Both the position numbers and the translations under genes were made by a program. A stretch of 64,000 bases of DNA from Panagrolaimus kolymaensis (lineage: Eukaryota; Nematoda; Chromadorea; Rhabditida; Panagrolaimidae), in NCBI GenBank assembly GCA_028622995.1, contig JAJQJQ010000017.1:2604001-2668000 (forward strand), in the 5' to 3' direction. How positions within the stretch are numbered: the first letter of the stretch is position 1; the number at the start of each line of letters is the position of its first letter. Below, one piece after another: positions 57,701 through 64,000 of this stretch. The notes beneath the pieces are model-generated. The model was not told the DNA's origin. It made no database searches and was given only the letters and a program-made list of their open reading frames with translations.

Positions 57701-60700
57701 GAAAAATCAAAGCTGAAAAAAAGTCAGAGAGTAGCGAAAGGAATAAAAAGCGTAATAATTTTTTTTGTTAAAATTTTAGCTGGTATTTCTGAAGATAGCG
57801 ATTATACTTCGGATGTCTCCTTTCCAATTCATCATCAGCCAAATAGTAGTACGCATCAGTGGCACTCTTATATTCGCCCAAGTCAAAACGACCAATTTCA
57901 AGTATGTTTTTTTAAACATTAATATTTATGGCTACTTTTTAACTTCTAAAAAACTGTTTTCTTTTTCTTTACCGTCGTCTGTTAAACAAGAAAAAGTACC
58001 TATTTTTCTCGAAAAAATAGGTTACTAATACTTACTTTTTTATGCGAAATTTTATAAAACGTCTACTATTATTGGCTTTATTTAAATATTCAACCAATAA
58101 AAAATTAAAAATTAATCATATTTTTTGGATCAACACTTTCTTTAATTTTATTCTGTTTCAAACTTTCTATTTCTCTCGCTTTTAATGAACTTGAATTATG
58201 AAAATCTTAGAAGTTGCAGGCTAACTTTGAAGCGGACGAAGACGCCTATCATCGTCGAATGGAAAACGACGATTACGAAAACCATCATCCAAATTTTGAT
58301 GATGAATCATATTATCAAAGCCCTCCGGAGGTTGATGACCAACCTGAATCAACATCATATTATCATTCGCATACTTCAAATTATCCTACCACATCAGGAA
58401 CTGAAACAAGAAATTATGGAAATTTTACTGTTACAACTGATGATCGTCAAACTCCAACTCAATTTGATGATGAAAGATTTCAATCACCACCGTTGGATAG
58501 ATATAGTGGCGGATTTTCACATCATCAAGTACGTGATCAAAAACATTATGATCAAATCGAATCGGATGAATATGATGCGGAAATGGAAGATTATCTTCCA
58601 CCAGAACCCCCTGGGCCACCCGTTGGACAATTGTATGATGATAGTGAAGGAGATTATTCTATTCCACAACGAAGATATGATAGTCGAAGTGCCTCTTCAA
58701 CAACGGTTGAAAGAAGGTATGATAGCGGTTCAGAATATGGACTCCCCCGAGGAGCTGAAGTTTATCAATACGATTCATCGGAATATCCTTCAACTGTTGA
58801 AGCCAGATATCCATCACCTGCTCAATCGGTTGTCGATAAAGATTATGTAGCTCAATTAGCTGCCGTTGAACGAAGATATGATAGTTATACGAGTGATGAA
58901 GCTGGAACTTCAACGAGCATATTTTCTCATGATTCTAAAAACCCTCGAAGCACTTACATGCAACACGAAGAAGGTGTGGTTCTCACAACTCCAACACCAA
59001 CAGAAGATTTTCCAATCACTATAAATGGTCCAATTACGAATGCATATGAACATTATGAAAATGAAAGCTATATTGATCCCGTTGATATTCGACATCCAGC
59101 TGATTATGAGCCATTATCGTATAATAGTCGTCCGCCGGGTTCACAGGGAAACCGTCGTAGCTCCGTTTTAAGTCCAGAAACTCCAATAAAAGATTTATCA
59201 AAGCCTCCTTCAAACGGGTATATACCTAACGGGTATGGTAATATGTCAGAAAATTCTTCAGTATTCCCATTAATGGCACGAAGACCAAGTGAAGATCCAC
59301 AAAACCCAATCAATTCATTTGATTTGCCACAAGATCCTCATGACTATGAAAAAGAGTATGCTATTTATAATAATATTCACAATGCAATTTCAAATGAAGA
59401 AATTAAACAACAACCTCCAAGTGTTACTTTTAGGTAAATCATTTGCCTCAAAATTTTTTTACTAAAATTAAAATCATCTTTTAGTCCCATTCCGGAACAT
59501 ATTCAAGAAGAATCAAACAAAAGAACACCAACACCGCCATCAAAACCAACAGTATCCTTTGAGCCAATTGAACCCACTGAAAAGAGAGATTACAAAACTC
59601 TTTGGCGATGGGCTTACGGTAAAACGTGTAAAGAAACTTTAGGTCTTGAGGTTAGTTATCTTTCCATATTATGATCCTTCCCTTCATTTAGAAAAGGACA
59701 GACAACGACATCAAAAATAACAATAAATCTTTTGCATTTTTTAAATTTTATTTTTTGAAGATGCCAAACCTGCAAATCATTTTTTTCTCGCCATCTTTGA
59801 CAGCAGCATTTTATTTTTGTTTGGAGACGGTTATCCAATTTTGTGTCATTCAAAAACGTCTCTTTCTTCCTCTCCTTCTCCATTGTCTTCTTCTTTTTCT
59901 TCTTCTCTCCCCCCCCCCCCCCCCCCCCAAAAGAAAGCTTGACAACAAAAAAGGAAAGTGAGGAAAACGAAACTCGAGTGAGCTTTTTTGAAGTGCTCCA
60001 ATCTGATTACTTTTCACTTTTTTCCTTCTCGTTGTTGTCAAACGTTTTATTTTTTTACTTTTGTTTTTCAACGAAGAAAAGAAAGAAGCAGGGGAGAAAC
60101 TGAAGTATTTTTTTTCCAACTCCAATTAGCACGTCAACGAGCAGCAGCTTTTTATTATTTGTTTTTTTTTCTTCTTACAAGAGTGAGCTTGTTCTCATGA
60201 AAGTCAACATTGCCACTATTAAAATGGCATCGCTTGCAGAAGCAGAAAAACAGGAAAAAGGTTGGAAATGCAAAAGCCAACACACCTGCCTTCTCATTTT
60301 TTTGTTGCTATTGCTTCGACAACGGCAGCGTAAAATAATCGTTGTTTTACACGTTCTTATGTATATATTATCAAATTTTCTCTCAATTTTTTTTTAGTGC
60401 TAAATGCTTTTATTTATTTCCTGCCCTTCTAATAGCTTCAAAACTTTTTTATTTTAATAATCAAAAAGACTAGAAATCTTCTTCTTCTACCGGAAAGAAA
60501 AAGTTTGCTTACTTTCGCTTTTTTTTTATCCTTCCTTCTGAAAACGTTTCATTTTCTTTTTCTCTTTCATTTATCGCTTCATTTTAAAGATGACTGCCGC
60601 CGCCAATGGCGTTTGTTTGTTTTTCTCAATTTCCTTTTTTTTACATTTTACTTTTTTTTAATGTCTTAGGAGAAAAAAACACTTGCCTTTTTTTTAGACT

Positions 60701-63700
60701 TATGATCGTGAGATGACCTAAAACCTTTATGGAGCTGCTGCTTCTGTTATGTTACGACATCTTTTGTTTCTCTTGCGCATGAAAAATAATATGTTTTACG
60801 TATTCAAGCTTGCCCTTGTTGTTTTATTTTTTTTATTGAAGAGCTAGAGGAGGAGGTTTAATTTTGAATTGAATGAAATATAGGCTTTTTGCAAAAGAAA
60901 AAAAAGAGATAGCAACAAGCTTTTTTTTGCAGTTACGCTTTTCATTTTAAAAAAGGTCTAAAAAGGGTTAGAGGAAGAGTCATCACGAACCAAGTCAACC
61001 AGGACTTCGCTCCGCTTTAGACTGCAACAAAAAGTTGGAAAAACTTTTTTTTAGACTTTTTGATGTTGTAAGTTTACTTTTTTCCTTCCATTTTTTATCT
61101 ACTGACATCAGAAAAAGTATAAATAATGAAAACTCTATTTTGGAAGGTTTCAACTCAAATATTTTGACAGAAGATCAAACAATACCCACTTTTTTTCTCC
61201 TCATTCTTTTTTTCTTTTTCTAATTCCCCTGTGGGAATCAGTAAAAATGCAACAAACAAAAAACTTTTGATGGCATTTTTCATTTTTTTTTGTTTAAACT
61301 TTTTAAATTGAAAAAATTCTTTATTTTGCGAGCCTCCTCCCAAAAAATAAAATATAGGGTGGCTATTGCCTTCTCTACTTTAGAAAATGCCGTGACTTAT
61401 CTGAATTCATCGTCTTTGTTCTTTCACTCTCCATTTTTTCCACGGTGTCGAGTTTCTTTTTTTTAAGTTAAATCAATGTTTCCTTATGCATTTTTTTAGT
61501 CACAACTTTTGCTTCTTTTTTTCTTCAAATATTTATTTTTTTCTGTTGTGTGTTTGGTTTTTAAACTTCTTAGAAGCAGGCTTAAAATTTTTAATGCCAG
61601 ATGCTTTCCAAAAAAATATATACCATCATTTTGAGAGCTAATTTTTCTGCAAAAAATTTCTACTTTATGCTATCTTCTCATTTTCAAATTGGACAGCTTT
61701 TTTTTTAAATTTTAATTTTTCTAGAGCTCACAATTTTTTTAAATAGAGATTTTTTTTCCAATTCATAGTAAAAAAAAGTCAAGAATTGTTTTTCGCTTTA
61801 TTTATTTCCATCACAGCGGGAGTAACATTGATAAAGCCAATTTATGTTTCTTACTGCATCAAACTCATTTTTCTTCGTCAACGTTTTCTTTACTTGATTA
61901 CTCTTTTTTATTTTCTACGAGACTTTAAAATTTTTTTAACTCGAAACTTTTTTTTTTAAAATTTTGTCTTGAAGATTTTTTATTCTAGTCTTTTTCAACA
62001 TTATTACCGCATCGACTGCGACAATAATCAACGCTGCGGCGGCGCCATTTTCATCTCATAATGGTCCTGCCCGCGCGTCGATTAGCACGCGTCGAACGAC
62101 TCGTTCATCACGAGATATTATTTCGGAAAATAATGGTGGCGCATCTAAGACATTACTACCAAATATGGCTTCCACGACTGTTAATAATTCCACCAAATTT
62201 TGTATAACTCCAAATGGACCTTCATCATCCATGGGTGATCCAGATGTTATAGAAAATAATAATACAATATATTCAACCAAATTGCCGCCAATTTCACGAT
62301 GGAGAGAATGTATGAGTCCACAAGAACAAAGGGATCTCAAACTTCGACCTGTCGTAGTTATCTTTGAGCCAGGAAGAGGATTCAAAGCGATTGATGCCCC
62401 ACAAGAATCCAATAGAAATGAAGTAGATCGAGCTCAAGCTTTATTGAATTTTTCAAAAAGTTTTAAAAAAATAAAAAGGGCAAAGTCAGCTGCACCAAAT
62501 CGAAAGAGAAGGAGGAAAAGAGCTCGGCGGTTAAGAAAATGTCGAAGTTTGCCAATAATTCGGCCACCTATTGCTGAATTGATATACACTTTTGTATTTG
62601 ATTTGGAACCAAATGATAAAGATAGAGGATTTTTGGATGTTGAAGAAGATGTTCGAAGAACTCGAAGTTCATCATTGGTGCCATATCCAGATAAAGCGAT
62701 CAAAAAATTACCTGATAAAAATCAATTAATTCAAGATGTTAGAAAAGTTGCTCTTCGATCTTTTTATTGTAAAAAGGTTTGATAATCTCATCATGTTGTC
62801 TGTCCTTTTACATTTAAAACAAAATCTCCATTTGAAACGTTAATAACTTCTTCTGTTTTTTATTTCAGTCAACAGTACTTGATCGTGAAGCAAATGATCA
62901 AAGTGGAAATGCATTTTATAAATCGATTGATGCTATGCCAAATATGAATATTTTAAGCACCAAAAAGTCGATACCATTGGTCTCCGAACTTGTAAGTTTT
63001 TTACCATTGAAAAGCAAAAAATTTTCTAAACCAAAGATTCATAAAAAAATTGAATCATGTTTGTTTCACTAAATTTCCTGAAGCACCCTTTTTGCCCTAA
63101 CAATTAGGGATGAATACTTTCGTTTCTTTTTATTTTATAAAAAAAGCTATCTTCCACTTTTATTTCTTTTTTCCAGGTTCTTAAGGTAAGCACAATAATA
63201 TACACTATTTCTTCTTCTTCTTCCATGCACAAATTATCAAAAGTGTGAGTGAGATCAGAAGGATCTTAAAAAAGCGTAAATTTAATTTATAAAAAAACCT
63301 TTTTCACTATTCAATTTTTAACTTTTTTTTCCTTTTAAAATCAGCATTTTTTAACATTTTTGTGGCGTTTTTGTAATGGTCTTTTTGGTCGGTCGCTTCT
63401 ATTTTTTAACCCTCATGTTCGTTCCTACATAGAGCAATAGCAACATAGCAATAGTAATATTAAAATCCTAAAAAAAATTATCAATGGTTAACAATTTTTT
63501 TCTTTTATTAAATTTAGAAATTAGTTAGTTATAGCTTTAGCTTCCTAATACACCTAACTCACCAATTATTATACTTTTTGTGATTTGTCCTAAATTAAAA
63601 CACATGCTTTTCACATTCACTCATTTAATTTTCTTACAAAAGATTTAATTGGATTTTTTCCAACTTTAGACAATGCAAACTAAAAGAAATCAAGCATCAC

Positions 63701-64000
63701 TTGCAACTCAAGCAAGGACAACATTTAATGACAAACAATTGGTTTGTTTTTACTTGAAAAAAAAATTACAAAACAATTTACTTTATTTTCAGTGTTTTCT
63801 TGTTTATAAGAAAAGTTTACAAGCTTTAATATATCCAATAAGTGCTACAACGCCACATAATTTTCAAACAACAAACTTCCAAACGCCTACATGGTGTTAT
63901 GAGTGCGAAGGCCTCTTATGGGGGTTGGCAAGACAGGTAATTGATAAACATTTTAAAGCTTATATTTGGCTTTTTTTTAAATATGAACATTCTAAAAAAA
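54710..64000 (+). CDS. unc-13: UNC-13/Munc13 synaptic priming factor, 5' part (gene continues beyond window)
   Basis: Exons are 54710-54731, 54870-54899, 55435-55524, 55573-55814, 56272-56342, 57284-57362, 57780-57901, 58220-59433, 59485-59650, 61989-62778, 62869-62991, 63177-63185, 63670-63741 and 63793-63936. The start [16 protein letters not shown] leads into the C2A domain ([45 protein letters not shown]), which pairs with RIM in vertebrate Munc13. A long Tyr/Ser/Pro linker follows, then a basic region. The last exons match the C1 domain entry ([27 protein letters not shown]), which binds diacylglycerol. The C2B, MUN and C2C domains must lie downstream. UNC-13 opens syntaxin during vesicle priming. 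The join from 59650 to 61989 does not keep frame without another exon. Confidence 0.95.
59651..61988 (+). other. Long unc-13 intron with poly-C tract and possible microexon or alternative promoter
   Basis: This 2.3 kb region has a C20 homopolymer (59909-59928), a candidate 10 nt microexon (60698-60707) and a possible small exon after TTTTAAAG at 60597 (ATGACTGCCGCCGCCAATGG). Many long T runs are present. In C. elegans, unc-13 has several promoters for long and short isoforms, so an internal start here is plausible. Confidence 0.45.
59909..59928. repeat. Poly(C)20 tract
   Basis: Twenty consecutive C bases occur in an otherwise A/T-dominated intron. The minus strand is a G20 run able to form quadruplexes. 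Length may be inexact because homopolymers are error-prone. Confidence 0.9.
63177..63185 (+). other. unc-13: Nine-nucleotide microexon of unc-13
   Basis: GTTCTTAAG lies between TTTTTTCCAG and GTAAGC. It encodes Val-Leu-Lys and joins in phase 0 to the exons on both sides, giving [17 protein letters not shown]. The flanking sequence resembles the known UNC-13 region before C1. Confidence 0.7.

Noticed and set aside
58185..58850. 221-codon ORF overlapping the unc-13 linker exon
   Set aside because: It is an alternative frame of the real exon 58220-59433, which joins in frame to the C2A exons; this ORF is Ile/Met/His-rich noise.

Overview
The window is a 64 kb piece of an AT-rich nematode nuclear genome. 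The evidence is the gene set (unc-13, dystrobrevin, hsr-9/53BP1, polybromo, rps-19, an ET-module-like surface protein), many introns of about 45-60 nt ending in TTTTAG or TTTCAG, and acceptor-like TTTTTAG or TTTTCAG sites just upstream of several start codons, as expected for trans-splicing. C. elegans chromosome I carries unc-13, dyb-1, pbrm-1, hsr-9 and rps-19 (recalled, not searched), so this looks like the same ancestral linkage group. The species cannot be fixed from the sequence alone.

Layout, left to right: (1) 1-5633 +, 5'-truncated gene for a long disordered protein with KxKTPEP repeats. (2) 5919-7101 -, TRAF protein. (3) 7898-9503 +, ZC3H18-like CCCH protein, followed on the same strand by (4) RNase P/MRP subunit RPP29 (9984-10667) and (5) an ET-module-like surface protein with a 2.6 kb first intron (11003-15050). 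(6) 15239-17191 -, acyl-CoA synthetase. (7) 19056-21282 +, dystrobrevin. (8) 21529-25188 -, hsr-9/53BP1, and next to it (9) 25821-26670 -, a short gene resembling part of hsr-9 without Tudor or BRCT domains. (10) 27005-27540 +, rps-19. (11) 28675-30267 +, four-TM protein. (12) 30688-31263 +, small gene resembling the polybromo C-terminus, convergent with (13) 31601-39453 -, pbrm-1. (14) 40431-44990 +, ARM/BTB protein (ARMC5-like), with (15) a DAP1 homologue (41332-41649 -) nested in its third intron. (16) 45885-46752 -, SH2 adaptor. (17) 50317-51661 +, peroxisomal-type CoA Nudix hydrolase. (18) 54710 to the window end +, the 5' part of unc-13 (C2A, linker, start of C1).

Non-genic structure is concentrated between 45.1 and 48.3 kb. 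It includes a foldback repeat with two ~197 bp arms, a 103 bp MITE with perfect 22 bp terminal repeats and a 9 bp target duplication, and a G-depleted segment carrying recurrent GGCC-rich palindromes. pbrm-1 has a GC-rich island inside one intron and a 20 bp perfect palindrome in its divergent promoter region.

Functionally, several genes concern chromatin and DNA-damage response (hsr-9, pbrm-1), RNA processing and translation (ZC3H18-like, RPP29, rps-19), and muscle or synapse function (dyb-1, unc-13). Exon boundaries were read by eye from splice signals, reading-frame continuity and remembered family sequences; no alignment or transcript data were available.
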